64,000 nucleotides of DNA, from contig OX336351.1 in the NCBI GenBank assembly GCA_946902875.1, positions 1,550,001 to 1,614,000 of the forward strand. Reading direction: 5' to 3'. Each line of letters begins with the position of its first letter. Positions within the stretch are counted from its first letter, which is position 1. This document shows, piece after piece, positions 37,532-48,100 of this stretch. Origin of the DNA: Nematopogon swammerdamellus (taxonomy: Eukaryota; Arthropoda; Insecta; Lepidoptera; Adelidae). Below the pieces are notes generated by a model, which saw only the letters and a program-made list of their open reading frames with translations, was not told where the DNA came from and made no database searches. The translations under genes and the position numbers were made by a program.

Positions 37532-38980
37532 AAGGTAACTAGGGGCTAACGTATCCACGCAAGTGGCATCCCACATCAACGACTTACCCTCAGCCCACGG
37601 AACCAGAGATATGCCGTCAGGCCTCTTGCCATCCCGCCGGGAATAGCCGCAAGGTTCCTGGATGCACGGAATATGCACAGTTTGAAGGGTAGTTTTTATA
37701 ATATAATTTAAATTGTGATGTCTTAACCATCGACCCGCACTCTTAACACATGAGAGGCCATGATGCCCGAGAGTGTTCACCTGGGCCCCACAAACAGATG
37801 TATGCCTTTCACAAATTTGTATACCTAAACGGAGTGCCACCGCAATATTGGTCGTTTGTTTTTCTAGAAGTGTACCTAAGTGGCTAGAAGGATAACATTC
37901 GAGCCAGGCTCCAGACTCCTTGCTTGAAACTGCCAGTATGCGTGCGCGATCTAAGTCGCTGCTATTGTCCAACAGTGCTTGTTACCTTATTTTTACTATA
38001 TGTGTGTCCAACTCCTTTTGAAAAATGGCTTTTTCTGGAGTTGGAGGGTCTCCATCAGGACATAGGTTCTTCCATGCAGTAACGGCTTCTTTCAAGTACG
38101 CAATCTCACGCACAAGATATGGGGCTTTCAAAATCGAGTAGATGAGGTTGGATGTACTTTGAATTGAAGATATGAAAGCAGGTAGGCAGATGTCCTTGAC
38201 AATTCGGATGCTGAGTCCTCCAGATCTTATTGGTAATGTTGATTGAAGCCAGGACTTATCAGACATTTTCGAGTTGAGGATTTATCAAGGATACCACGAA
38301 GTGTGTTATCGATATTTTGAACCATGTCTGTTTCTCTCCATATTGGACTCGAACGTAAGAAATATGCTAGCTTTGGCATATAAATACATTGTCTTAGTAA
38401 GAAGAGGGCCATATGAGAATTTATGTCCTGAAGACGTTCACAATATTTGGAAATTACGTCGGCCTTCTTGTATATTAGTGGACGTATAGCTTCGGGGGTA
38501 ATAGGGGCACCAAGAAGGAAAAACGTTTCATTTTGTAAAACTTGAATATTCGGTGCGATATCGTTAAATTTTCTTTCTATTTCATTTTTCTCAGTTCTCG
38601 TTTTTGAAATGAATATTTAACATTTAGAGAAATTTAAATGGAGGCCGAGTTTTTCAAAACCGTCGATTAAGTTTTTCAGATCGCCAAAACTGTATCACAT
38701 TTTCCACCTAGTGTTCCATCATCTAGGTACCAAATATTTAAATCTGTAGTAATTTGTTCAATGATCTTATGGATTGCTAAACTGAAGATCGCCGGCCCTA
38801 GAGGATCTCCTTGCTGGCAACCTACGCTTGATGAAATTGGTTCATTTTTGTTATAGAAGAGATGTGAAGCCGACGCGTAGCACTGCCAGAGGTAGGGAAA
38901 AATTTCAGAACTATTCTCTTTTATCGAATTTAGCATCTCGTCTCTTTCCACTCGGTGCTTTCCAGACTGTTAAAAGCATT
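37532..38980 (-). pseudogene. RLE-LINE, reverse transcriptase to endonuclease
   Basis: Minus strand, order: NAFNSLE (end of RT motif A), ERDEMLNSIKE, VGCQQGDPLGPAIFSLAI (motif B), WYLDDGTLGGKC (motif C, LDD instead of ADD), MALFLLRQCIYMPKLAYFLR, WLQSTLPIRSGGLSIR, then ARILAVSSKESGAWLECYPS, VALRLGIQICERHTSVCG, NTLGHHGLSC (a CCHC-like cluster), EPCGYSRRDGKRPDGISLVP, SLMWDATCVDTLAPSYL (PD...D of a restriction-like endonuclease). At least three frameshifts or stops. The CCHC followed by RPD...D fits R2-type non-LTR retrotransposons with an RLE nuclease; the exact clade is not clear. Confidence 0.7.
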
Positions 38981-39573
38981 TTGACGTGATGATGTCACGT
39001 CTTATAAATTGATGAACACCGGCTGCACGCACGAAGAAGTGTAACGTTCCATCTAAACCTGTGTGTGCAAGCGAGAGCGCGATAGAGACCTGTGTGTGCA
39101 AGCGAGAGCGCGATAGAGAGGCATATACAATAGTAGGAAATACAAAATATATTTCTCCGTCTTTTGCGAGCCTCGAACCCGCAGTCCCTGCCACCATCAC
39201 TGAACGTGTTATCCACGCGGGCTATCGACCGTCTACTTATCGCTGCAAATTTTCTCAACAGTATGTGAATTTCATGGAGCGACATCTAGCGTCAATATTA
39301 AATTAAATACTTCAGCCAGCGGTATACTTGATTTAGCAGTTAGGTAATTGTTGCAACGTTGAACATGTAGATGGCGTTATATAGGTTTTTTAAATATAAA
39401 TTAAACAAAAATTAATAGTCGTTATTTTCTCATATTTTTTATTAGTTATTATCACATCTTTATCATTTACTTAAATTAATTTTACATGGTAAATATCCGC
39501 CGGAACTGATTTACTTTATGACATCATCACGTAAAACTATCGTTCGTAAACCAACTTTACAGACAACCAATTT
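38981..39573 (-). repeat. L element, copy 3, inserted in RT motif A
   Basis: Same ends and inner blocks as 35686-36288, but lacking one short duplication (ATCTAGCGTCCAC). It separates VDIK from NAFNS in the RLE-LINE reverse transcriptase, at a run of T on the plus strand. Confidence 0.85.
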
Positions 39574-39662
39574 TTTTTAATGTCTACCTTGATAATGACT
39601 TCAGCGTCCTTATCCTCTCTTACGAAAGTTCGAACTGAATGTACAGCGAAATGAATGTCAGT
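39574..39662 (-). pseudogene. RLE-LINE, RT upstream of motif A
   Basis: Minus strand reads DIHFAVHSVRTFVREDKDAE, VIIKVDIK and continues, past the L insertion, with NAFNSLE. Above 39662 a (GTCA)n tract replaces the coding sequence. Confidence 0.7.
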
Positions 39663-39727
39663 CAGTCAGTCAGTGGCCGTGTTTCTGAAAGAAGCCGCAG
39701 GAGCCGCTGGACCCGCAAAGGCTTTCA

Positions 39728-39780
39728 GGTGTCAAACCCATTATGTCACAGCCCTATGACAGGCAAATAATATGACACAC
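39728..39780. repeat. TATGTCAC...ATGACACACACAGC repeat, copy 2
   Basis: AGCCCTATGACAGGCAAATA, ATATGACACACACAGCATCT, as at 31496. Confidence 0.65.
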
Positions 39781-39964
39781 ACAGCATCTGGCAACACCGT
39801 CACACACGCACACCACAGATAAATAAAATAATGTACGCACACTTCAAACACGTCTTGAAAAAACGTCAATTTTTTTTCCGGTGTAAAATAATTTCCGAAT
39901 TCTTGTATTTTACAAATATTGCACAAAAATATAAGTCGATATCAGTTCTCCATACTACTGTGGT

Positions 39965-40915
39965 GTGACTGGAGTGTGGACAGACGCCAGGATGGCCCCA
40001 AACATCCGAGCGACAGCCGCCGACACGGTCGTCGCCTCCAACTTGGCGCGCCTCGAACAACGCGTCACGGAGCTCATCAAAGCGGTGAAGGCGCAAGGTG
40101 AAGGCATGCGGGCACAGGAGTCAAGGCTGGAGGATCAACACAAGGCGCTAACGCGCTTCCTGGAAAAAACGGCTATCGCCCTCATTGGGCAGGTGACGCC
40201 GTTGGTTCCCGCGAAAATTGACGTGAGCTGTCAAACTGACATCTTACAAACAACGCGCTCGCGCTCTCCCACCTCTGTACCGCGTCGATCATCTCAACTG
40301 CCGATCGCTACGTCTGCTGCACCTCGCGCATCACCCATCGCCCACGCTGCTCCTCCTCCACCTCACAAAGCATATTCAACGTTCGTAGCCGGGATGGCGA
40401 ACCGTCAAACTTCACCACAACCCATATTGGCGCCCACATCCAAGCAGTGCTCCTCCTGTGGATGGGTCTCCTTCCATCCCGCCGCAAACACAAGCTTCAC
40501 AGCGCAGCCGCGCACATCAACCGATCGCGATCCTGATCAAGTTACAGTTGCGAAGGCCTCCCTCTTCGATGTAACGCCGCCGTCACCATTCGCTCTCTCA
40601 ACTATCAACTCGCAGCTATCAACATCTGAATTTCCGCCGGAAGGGCTAACGATAGACCTCCGAGATGAAGGCATTCCAAACATGACGAGCCAGAATAGGA
40701 TATCGCAGAGCAGCGAAAATAAGGATGCCGCTAATAGACGAAAAGATGCTGTAAGGCAAAATGGTATATCACCCCCAGGAAAACGAAATGAAAAGAAGAA
40801 CGAAGTGACGCATCGAGCAAGAGCTCTGCTGTCGTACGGGACGGGCGAACGTGTGGGCGGCAGCACGCTACAAGCTGTTCCGGAACGCCGCGCGCTTGAT
40901 CACCTGCTGCGCTAG
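39965..40915 (+). CDS. 316-codon ORF1-like protein of a retroelement (hypothetical)
   Basis: Longest intact frame in the window. The first 75 residues are charged and helical with heptad-like spacing (LARLEQRVTELIKAVKAQGE, MRAQESRLEDQHKALTRFLE), so a coiled coil is likely. The middle (about 85-230) is rich in S, T and P; the end is basic (KRNEKKNEVTHRARALL). No CCHC knuckle or known enzyme motif is visible. A 110-bp leader and the first 105 codons recur at 32275-32712, so it belongs to a repeat family. A coiled-coil, Pro-rich ORF without enzyme motifs fits ORF1 (RNA-binding, trimerising) of a non-LTR element, but no ORF2 follows. The start at ATG 39992 (MAPN) is equally possible. Confidence 0.5.
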   Translation: MTGVWTDARMAPNIRATAADTVVASNLARLEQRVTELIKAVKAQGEGMRAQESRLEDQHKALTRFLEKTAIALIGQVTPLVPAKIDVSCQTDILQTTRSRSPTSVPRRSSQLPIATSAAPRASPIAHAAPPPPHKAYSTFVAGMANRQTSPQPILAPTSKQCSSCGWVSFHPAANTSFTAQPRTSTDRDPDQVTVAKASLFDVTPPSPFALSTINSQLSTSEFPPEGLTIDLRDEGIPNMTSQNRISQSSENKDAANRRKDAVRQNGISPPGKRNEKKNEVTHRARALLSYGTGERVGGSTLQAVPERRALDHLLR

Positions 40916-40965
40916 CCTGTCTGTCTGGCACGCGAACCGCCGCTGACGTCATCGCTTATCTTTAC

Positions 40966-41380
40966 ATACATACATAGCCTGTTTCCCGGTGGGGTAGGCA
41001 GAGACAACGGATCTCCACGTGCCACGAGCCTGACACACCTCTGCCGCCTCTTCCACTCCCTTATTGTTCTTCATGCATGCTCGTCGGTTACGGGTACTAC
41101 GCACTTGCCCCTTTTCGAGAACATGCCCGATCTGGTCCAGGTACGTGCGTATAGGGCGACCCTTCCCGACTCTTCCACTAACATTTGCTTCATAATTTTT
41201 TTTGTTAGTCTCCTATCATCCATTCTTCCAACATGACCGAACCACCGAAGCATCCGTTTCTCAATCCTTGTCACTATATCTTCTTTCAGCCCACAGCGCT
41301 CTCGCACTACACTATTTTTCAACCTATCTTTCATTGTAACTCCACACATACTCCTCAACTTTCTACTTTCACAACCACTG
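40966..41380 (-). pseudogene. RTE-1 LINE fragment
   Basis: Minus strand reads RSMCGVTMKDRLKNSVVRER, EDIVTRIEKRMLRWFGHVGR, MDDRRLTKKIMKQMLVEESG. RIEKxxLRWFGHVxRM is the conserved C-terminal region of RTE-type ORFs. The end contains TGCCTACCCCACCGGGAAAC and GCTATGTATGTATG. Confidence 0.75.
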
Positions 41381-41384
41381 ATGG

Positions 41385-41535
41385 CATGGCTAGGTGGACA
41401 GATGACTTAACAAACGTAGCCGGGAGTGGATGGATGAGAAGAGCGGAAGACCGCGTGTGGTGGCGCGCCTTGGGGAGGCCTATGTCCAGCAGTGGACCGA
41501 TACAGGCTGACGATGATGATGATGATGATATATCC
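41385..41535 (+). pseudogene. RTE-1 LINE C-terminus and GAT tail, copy 2
   Basis: RWTDDLTNVAGSGWMRRAED, RVWWRALG, then GGCCTATGTCCAGCAGTGGA and (GATGAT)n to about 41530. Head to head with the minus-strand RTE piece, so the two halves of one ORF are inverted relative to each other. Confidence 0.8.
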
Positions 41536-41544
41536 TGCGAACAG

Positions 41545-41755
41545 TTGAGTCAGTCAGTCAGTCAGTCAGCGTGTAAGCGTCCACTGCTGGACATACGCCT
41601 CTCCAATTTTCCTCCAGTCCTCCCGGCCTTCAGCGATACGGAACCACTGTTTTCCGCCGACGTACTTGATTTCGTCGCCCAACCTGGCGGTTGGTTTTCC
41701 CACACTCCGTTTCCCTGTCCACGGCCGCCAGTGTAGGACATGGTTACTACAACAA
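41545..41755 (-). pseudogene. RTE-2 LINE tail, reverse copy
   Basis: (GTCA)n, GTGTAAGCGTCCACTGCTGG, CTCCAATTTTCCTCCAGTCC, CCGACGTACTTGATTTCGTC, GTCCACGGCCGCCAGTGTAG. Reverse complement of 24462-24743. Confidence 0.8.
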
Positions 41756-41994
41756 CAGTTGAGTACTAAGCACAATTATTATGCATCTTTTAAATTAACT
41801 ATACCAATGCAACTACTCAATGTAGTGAAAGAAACTAGTGTGTGTGTGGTCTCCAAACACGGCAGTACAGAGATTCAAAGAACCTGTTAAAAATATTAAA
41901 AATGATATTTTTTCTAAATAATAATGACGGGTGTAAACGACACAAAAAAATTAATATTACAAATTTGAATAATACCTATAGATGTAAAAATCTG

Positions 41995-42492
41995 TCAAGT
42001 GCGAGTTTTACTCGCGCACGGAGGTTTCCGTGTCTATCCGCTATCAATAATAAATATCCGCCTATCCACTCAGGTGGCATGGTCTTCGAATTTTAATTTC
42101 GAAGATATGTAGGACGATCGGAGAGAAGCCTCAATGAGGTCGATGGAAATTGACGGTGGGAAAATGACAGCACCTCAATGAGGTCGTTGGCAATTGAGCG
42201 GCTATCTTTTGTCTTTCAACAATGCAATGTATAAAAGCCTGTGGCGCCATCTATTATTCAGTAGCGTGACTAATAAATTTTTCGTACGTTTGTTGTATGG
42301 GAGCACTCCTTAATTTTTAAAATTTTCTTTTTTTTATTATTTGTTATATCCGCCATAGTAACACAAATATTCTGTGAAAATTTCAACGGGCTACATAGTA
42401 CGGTTCGAGAGATACAGCCCTCGGACAGACGGACGGACAGACAGACAGCGGAGGCTTAGTAATAGGCTTCCGTACTAGATACGGAAACCTAA
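41995..42492 (-). repeat. D element, subfamily of 33515, with inner insertion
   Basis: Starts TCAAGTGCGAGTTTTACTCG, CGCACGGAGGTTTCCGTGTC; ends TACGGTTCGAGAGATACAGC, (GACG)n, TACTAGATACGGAAACCTA. About 42070-42200 is extra, with CAATGAGGTCG twice. Confidence 0.75.
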
Positions 42493-42494
42493 AA

Positions 42495-43590
42495 ATGATT
42501 CACCAAAATGTACGATTACGAAATAAACAGAATTTAATATGTGCTTTATTCTCAACAGAGCAGCCGTACGTGTTGTCGCTAACGGAAGTGAGGGATAAAG
42601 AGATACGCCAGGTCGCATTCAGCGGCTATGAATTAGCATCCTGCTTCATACGTAACAAATATGGACATGGCGGTACAGCTATTTATACTCGTGCGGATGT
42701 TCAGTACAAAATTAGAAAAGACAATGAATATTAGTATGGAATTGCATTGTGAATTCTGTGCAATCGAAATTACCAATGTAAACATAATTATAGTGACTAT
42801 CTATAGAACTGACAGAGGTGAATTCACCACGTTCTTAGAATATCTTGACAAATTATTGACTAAATTAATAAAAGAAAACAAGAAGGTTATTGTAAATGGA
42901 GATTGAAATATCGATTTCTCTATAAACTGTACCAGATGTACTGATGCAAAAGATTTGTTGGCAACTTATGGCTTGCGGAACGTGGTTAACTTTGCTACAA
43001 GAATAACAGATCACTCGGCTTCGTGCATTAACCTAATAGTGACAAACGTATTTAAAGAAGATCTCACAGTGTCTCCGTTTATAGCGGGAATAAGTGACCA
43101 CGATGCGCGGCTGCTGCTGCTAAAGGTATTGGATACTCACAAAGAAGAATACACATTCTCACGTCCAGTAAATCTCCTAAGTGTTAATGAAGCGCTTCAA
43201 AATATAGATTGGGAGGTAAAACTTGGAACTGTAAGTTGCATTAATAAAAAGTTTGAGAATTATTAGTTGTTATTTTCAATTAAAAGAAAATTAATAAAAA
43301 AGACATTTAATGATTAACTATGGATTACAGGTGAAATGAAAAGATTGAGGTCTGAAGTTTGCGATCTATGTGAACAACATAAGGCAAACCCGACCCATCA
43401 AAACTTGAGAACTATGAAATTTGTTGAAAAAAGTAAAAAATTTCAAAATATAGCAATGACTCTAGCAAGCGATACAAAATTATTTCAGTTCCAGGACCAC
43501 TTCGGTTTGCGTTCACGTAATTTACTTCAAACTGAACCAATTCACATAGATCACGATATATTATTTCTCCATGATCACGATTAACCATGA
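42495..43590 (+). pseudogene. second LINE endonuclease relic
   Basis: HQNVRLRNKQNLI, VLSLTEV with catalytic E, YGHGGTAIYTRADV, IIIVTIYRTDRGEFTTFLEY, VIVNGD then TGA in place of F and NIDF, HSASCINLIVTNVF, SDHDARLLLLK with the catalytic SDH. Two stops in the body and a frame change after 42730. It is followed by RSEVCDLCEQHKANPTHQNL and loses similarity near 43500. The order of motifs is that of the AP-like endonuclease of jockey/CR1-type LINEs; it differs clearly from the one at 26493. Confidence 0.75.
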
Positions 43591-43987
43591 TGAATATGGA
43601 ATCTTTTCGGTTTAATATGGAATGAATTTCTATAAACTAGCTAGTTTCAAACAAGGGTTTTAAATGAATTAAATTATAAATTGTTATATTTTTGTCCTGC
43701 AAAATTCAATTAATTCCGTGTCACAAAGTTTTCAATAGGTGCCAAGATAATTTTGTTGAATTCATTACAACAACCTAAACAATATTGGAATATTCTGACA
43801 GCCGGAGTTCCGTTGCCTTCATTTCTATCCATTTTGAATATTTCAGTTTATATTTCAGGAAACTGATCGAGTTTTGATAAATCTCGGTTAGCAGAAGTTT
43901 CCCTAAGAAATTATACTTTCATTTTTGGAATGCGAGGAATAAAGAGGATTCGCTATTATAAATGTAATACTTCCTTAAGGTTGTGTA
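43591..43987. other. AT-rich, nothing recognised
   Basis: No motifs. It may include decayed reverse transcriptase sequence of the preceding LINE, but I could not see it. Confidence 0.4.
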
Positions 43988-44610
43988 TGACGTTAGTTGA
44001 CGCTATATGGCGCTAGATGACTCTAGATGACGCTAGATAACTCTAGATGACGCTAAATGATTCTAGATGACGCTAGATGACTCTAGATGACGCTAGATGA
44101 CTCTAGATGACGCTGGATAACTCTAGATGACGCTAAATGATTCTAGATGACGCTAGATGCCTCTAGGTGACGCTAGATGACTCTAGATGACGCTAAATGA
44201 TTCTAGATGACGCTAGATGACTCTAGATGACGCTAGATGACTCTAGATGACGCTAGATGACTCTAGATGATGCTAAATGATTCTAGATGACGCTAGATGA
44301 CTCTAGATGACGCTAGATGACTCTAGATGACGCTAAATGATTCTAGATGACGCTAGATAACTCTAGATGACGCTAAATGATTCTAGATGACGCTAGATGA
44401 CTCTAGATGACGCTATATGACTCTAGATGACGCTAAATGATTCTAGATGACGCTAGATGACTCTAGATGATGCTAAATGATTCTAGATGACGCTAGATGA
44501 CTCTAGATGACGCTAGATGGACGCTATATGACTCTAGATGACGCTAGATAGATGACGCTAGATGATGCTAGATGACACTAGATGACGCTAGATGAGTCTA
44601 GTTAGTTTTT
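43988..44610. repeat. 10-bp minisatellite, about 62 units
   Basis: Two alternating units, GACGCTAGAT and GACTCTAGAT, make a 20-bp period held in strict register from about 44000 to 44510. A variant pair GACGCTAAAT GATTCTAGAT starts near 44051, 44131, 44191, 44271, 44331, 44371, 44431 and 44471, all spaced by multiples of 20 bp, showing higher-order amplification. The register breaks at about 44520. Confidence 0.95.
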
Positions 44611-44625
44611 AGTCCAGTTCAGTGT

Positions 44626-44717
44626 AGACGTAACGACTAAAGGGAAGCGCTGACGGACCGTCGAGGTTTGATGGGCTGACATCACGGGTGATGAATCGAA
44701 CCATATAATGTTCCATA
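44626..44717 (+). repeat. SINE body X end
   Basis: CAGTTCAGTGTAGACGTAAC, GATGGGCTGACATCACGGGT and CATAAAAAAAA. The minisatellite seems to have grown inside or next to this SINE. Confidence 0.6.
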
Positions 44718-45160
44718 AAAAAAACATAAAACCGACTTCCTAAAAAAAGTAAAACTAAAAAACTATTTAAAATAAAAATATAAAAACCGCCTTCAAAAAT
44801 ATATGAAATAAAAACCTAAAAAAAAACGAACCCTAGAGTTGAAGGCGGTGCTAAAAAGGCTACACAAATCACAAAGGATATTATCATCCACTCATGTTTT
44901 CTTTCATGCATCATTTTTGCTTGCTTTAGCACCGCCTTCAACTCTAGGGTTCGTTTTTTTTTTTAGGTTTTTATTTCATATATTTTTGAAGGCGGTTTTT
45001 ATATTTTTATTTTAAATAGTTTTTTAGTTTTACTTTTTTTAGGAAGTCGGTTTTATGTTTTTTTAAACTTTTTTTTTATTTCACAGTTTTTTTTAGTAAT
45101 TTTTTGCTATTAATGTACTCGGCGGAATCGCTCGGCCTTCGGCCTCGCGATTCCGCCTCG
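44718..45160. repeat. FB-P foldback element, copy 3 (best preserved)
   Basis: Arms 44718-44855 and 44926-45064 are about 138 bp and nearly perfect (ACATAAAACCGACTTCC, ATATAAAAACCGCCTTC, CGAACCCTAGAGTTGAAGGC). The 70-bp centre has CCACTCATGTTTTCTTTCAT. To the right are TATTAATGTACTCGGC and the GGCGGAATCGC...GCGATTCCGCC hairpin at about 45121-45157. Confidence 0.9.
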
Positions 45161-45174
45161 CTTTCCAATCCGAT

Positions 45175-46860
45175 CTTGACCCAATTAAAATAGGACCACG
45201 TCAGCTTCGATAGCTCAGTGGTGCAGACAGTCAACTGTCGCTATTGAATTTTAAGCAACGCTGGGTGCGGTCAGTACTTAGATGGGTGACCGCTGACCGT
45301 TGGAGGCTGACCAAGGTTCGGATTCCTCGTAAAACTGTAAGTACCTTCCCTCGTAATCTTACTTGGTGGTAGGGTTTAACCTTCCCGGGTTGGTACCACC
45401 GCACTGAATTAAACGTCGGTCGAAACGGCTATGTAAATAGTTTGTGTTTTCCGACCAGTTCAGTGTAGCCAGCACGATCAAAGGGGGAAGCACTGACATG
45501 GCACTGGTGTTATGGGCTGACATCACGGACGTTGTAGGTGATGTTGCAGAACTTAGTAGAATGGACAGACATAAACGTGTTACGAAAGCCTACTTTTATT
45601 ATAAAATAACCGTCGGAGGACCTTGGTTGAAAATTGTAAAATTTAGTAGAACGGATAGACATGCATATGTTACGGAACCCTACATTCATTTTGCAGAACT
45701 TAGTAGAATGGACAGACATAAACGTGTTACGGAACCCTACTTAACAGTTGCACTCCGGGAGTGCCGGCAGATCCCGTGCCACTCTAACTTAACCCTTAAC
45801 GCAATGACTTAAGGTTTCATTTTAAAAATGACGCTGACGCGATGTCGCGAGTTATACATTTTTACCCACCTAAAAAAGTGCCAAGAGCCGCTAAAGAAGT
45901 TTTCACTTCAAAAACCTCAGGGTTATCCCCTTTCAAATAAAAAAAAAAAGAATTTTCAAAATCGGCCCACAATTGACGGAGTAATCGCGTAACAAACATC
46001 CAAAAAAAGAAAACATACCGTCGAATTGAGAATCTCTTAGGTCTAAAGTAAATTTCTCGTGAAGACAAATGCAACGAGCCCAAACACGATGGGTTTATCA
46101 TGTGTAGTTTAGGAGTTCCTATGGCCACCTTCTGTCTCCATCATCAAACCAGCTCGATGGTACTCGGTACAGTAGGTACCGGCCAGGTACCATAATAAAT
46201 TAAGCGCCGGTCGGAAAAGATAAAAAATTTCAAATTTAGAATATTCATGAAACAAGGGTCCGAATATGTATCACTAGTATATCGATTCATGTATTTCAAC
46301 AGGACAGAGAAAATTTCAAAATATTAGGTATTTAATACTTTTTAGTTTTTTTTTTTTTTGTTTTTTGGAAATTGGTTTAATATTTTTTAAAACAGTTTTT
46401 ATTTCATTCTTTTTAGTAATATTACATAAAAAAGAATAATCGAAATCGAATAATCGAAATCGATTGAAGTGGTACAGAATTATTCGCCATATGTGTCAGA
46501 CTTCAAATTGCTGAATAAGTCCACATCACAAATGTTTTGCTGAAGGTAACCACACACCATACTAATTTATCAAACTGAAAATTGCCGAAAACGACCACAT
46601 CACAAGTTTTGCTGAAGGTAACCACACACCATAGTATTATGCTGATTTTTCGAAAACCACTGAACCAATTTCGATAAAATTGAAATGGGACCACCTCGGA
46701 AGTATGACCTAACTAACAAAAAAATAATTTTCTAAATCGGCCCTCAATTGACGGAGAAATCGTGTTACAAACATAAAAAAAAAAAAAAAAATAATAAAAA
46801 AAAAAAAACATACAGACGAATTGAGAACCTCCTCCTTTTTTGGAAGTCGGTTAAAAACAA
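45175..46860 (+). repeat. segmental duplication, copy 2
   Basis: Collinear with 7060-9185 (see there). It contains a head A SINE, three tandem CGGATAGACAT...TACGGAACCC units (45545-45745), and the two GGCCCACAATTGA / GGCCCTCAATTGA repeats. Confidence 0.85.
45203..45545 (+). repeat. SINE: head A and body X, copy 4
   Basis: TCAGCTTCGATAGCTCAGTG, TTTTAAGCAACGCTGGGTGC, GTCAGTACTTAGATGGGTGA, GGTTCGGATTCC, then body X, ending within the tandem units as in the other duplication copy. Confidence 0.8.
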
Positions 46861-47034
46861 ACTTAAGGTTGGCACTTAATGGCGAGGCATTGCACATATT
46901 TCTGTCGAAATTAGGTGTCGTGCCAGTGCGTTCCTTGTGTGTAGGCTCCATTTTATTGAAAAACATAAAAAAAATGAAAATGTTATTGTCTAATTTCCAT
47001 AAAATTCCATACAACTGTAGGTCCCTTCCCTTGC

Positions 47035-47262
47035 CCCTTACTAGGTGGTAGGCTCGCCGACTGGGTTGGTACCACCGTACTGGATGTAAGATGGCCGCAT
47101 ATAAGCCTCGGTTGTGTTCTCCTCTAGTCCAGTATAGCCAGCAATCCAGGGAAGTCTCCGGTATGGCACCTAGCTTCTCGGAGGTGATATTGCCTGGTCG
47201 GAACATGTGCTTTGGCCCCTCCGACTCAGCCACTCATATCGGATTACATAAAAAAAAATACA
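47035..47262 (+). repeat. C element, copy 3
   Basis: ACTAGGTGGTAGGCTCGCCG, GTACTGGATGTAAGATGGCC, TCTAGTCCAGTATAGCC, GATTACATAAAAAAAATAC. The GGTGGTAGG start resembles that of SINE body X. Confidence 0.75.
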
Positions 47263-47519
47263 AAAACATGTTGTACATATAAACATCGTCAGCTTCATCT
47301 GAACGTTTTATTTTATCCATAAAATAATTATTGTTACTAGTGTCGGTCGACTCCGCCCGCGCCGCTCCGACCGCTCGGCACGAGGGAAGCTGGAGGGAGA
47401 TAGGACGGTAGGGTCACCACAATTAATTTGTTTCATTCCCGGACAAAAAGAAAACAGTAGCGTGACACAGTTGAAAGTGTTCCAAACTTAAAACTAAGAT
47501 CAGTGACAGTAACGCCGAA

Positions 47520-47745
47520 AGCGAATCAAGGGAATCCGATATTCGTTTGGTCGTTTATGTGATTTCTTGGCTCAATGGTAGGTGTAGGATTTGTATTTTT
47601 GACCATGGGTTCGAATCCCTCAAAATTTTTTTTGTTTTTTTTTTGTTTTGTTTTCTTTTTTAAGCAATGTTACGGTGTTAAAATTTTTTTAGGGTGTTTA
47701 GTTTTTTTTATAACCACCTAAGAATTATTTTCGGAAATACAAAAA
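47520..47745 (+). repeat. tRNA-like SINE segment shared with the 12.4-kb L element
   Basis: A-box-like TTGGCTCAATGGTAGGTG, B-box-like GGGTTCGAATCCC, then T/G-rich tail, GCAATGTTACGGTGTTAAAA and AACCACCTAAGAATTATTTT. It matches the minus strand of 12449-12680, and has no L ends here, so it is probably an independent tRNA-derived SINE. Confidence 0.7.
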
Positions 47746-48100
47746 GTTTTCACTTCTGCCGGCACTCCCGGAGTACAACTGTGGCTTTTTTTTATTTCAA
47801 TTAAAATTTTATGTTGGTATCTTTGTGCCCGATTATGTTAAATATTTTTTATTGAGATTATTTTTTATTCGATTTAGAGTGTAAGCGATGTTATTATGTG
47901 GCTAGTCACTAAAATACTTTTATTAATATGTATTTTAAAAAAAACACTGCGAAGTTTCTTGTCGGTTCTTCTTCGTGGGTGTAATCGAACCGGATAGAAC
48001 AAATTGTGACAAGTTCCAGTGCAGTCTACCTGCCATAATGAATTATCAATAAACAATACAATACAATAAACACATAACCGGATTTTTTTTTTGTATATGT
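47746..48100 (+). repeat. probable LINE 3' UTR
   Basis: CGAAGTTTCTTGTCGGTTCT at about 47950 resembles a motif found in many lepidopteran LINE tails; the end has TTATCAATAAACAATACAAT. The left edge shares GCCGGCACTCCCGGAGT with the segmental duplication (reverse). Confidence 0.45.

Noticed and set aside
43988..44610. A coding repeat
   Set aside because: The 10-bp unit shifts frame each time and TGA/TAG stops occur in all frames (GATGA, CTAGA).
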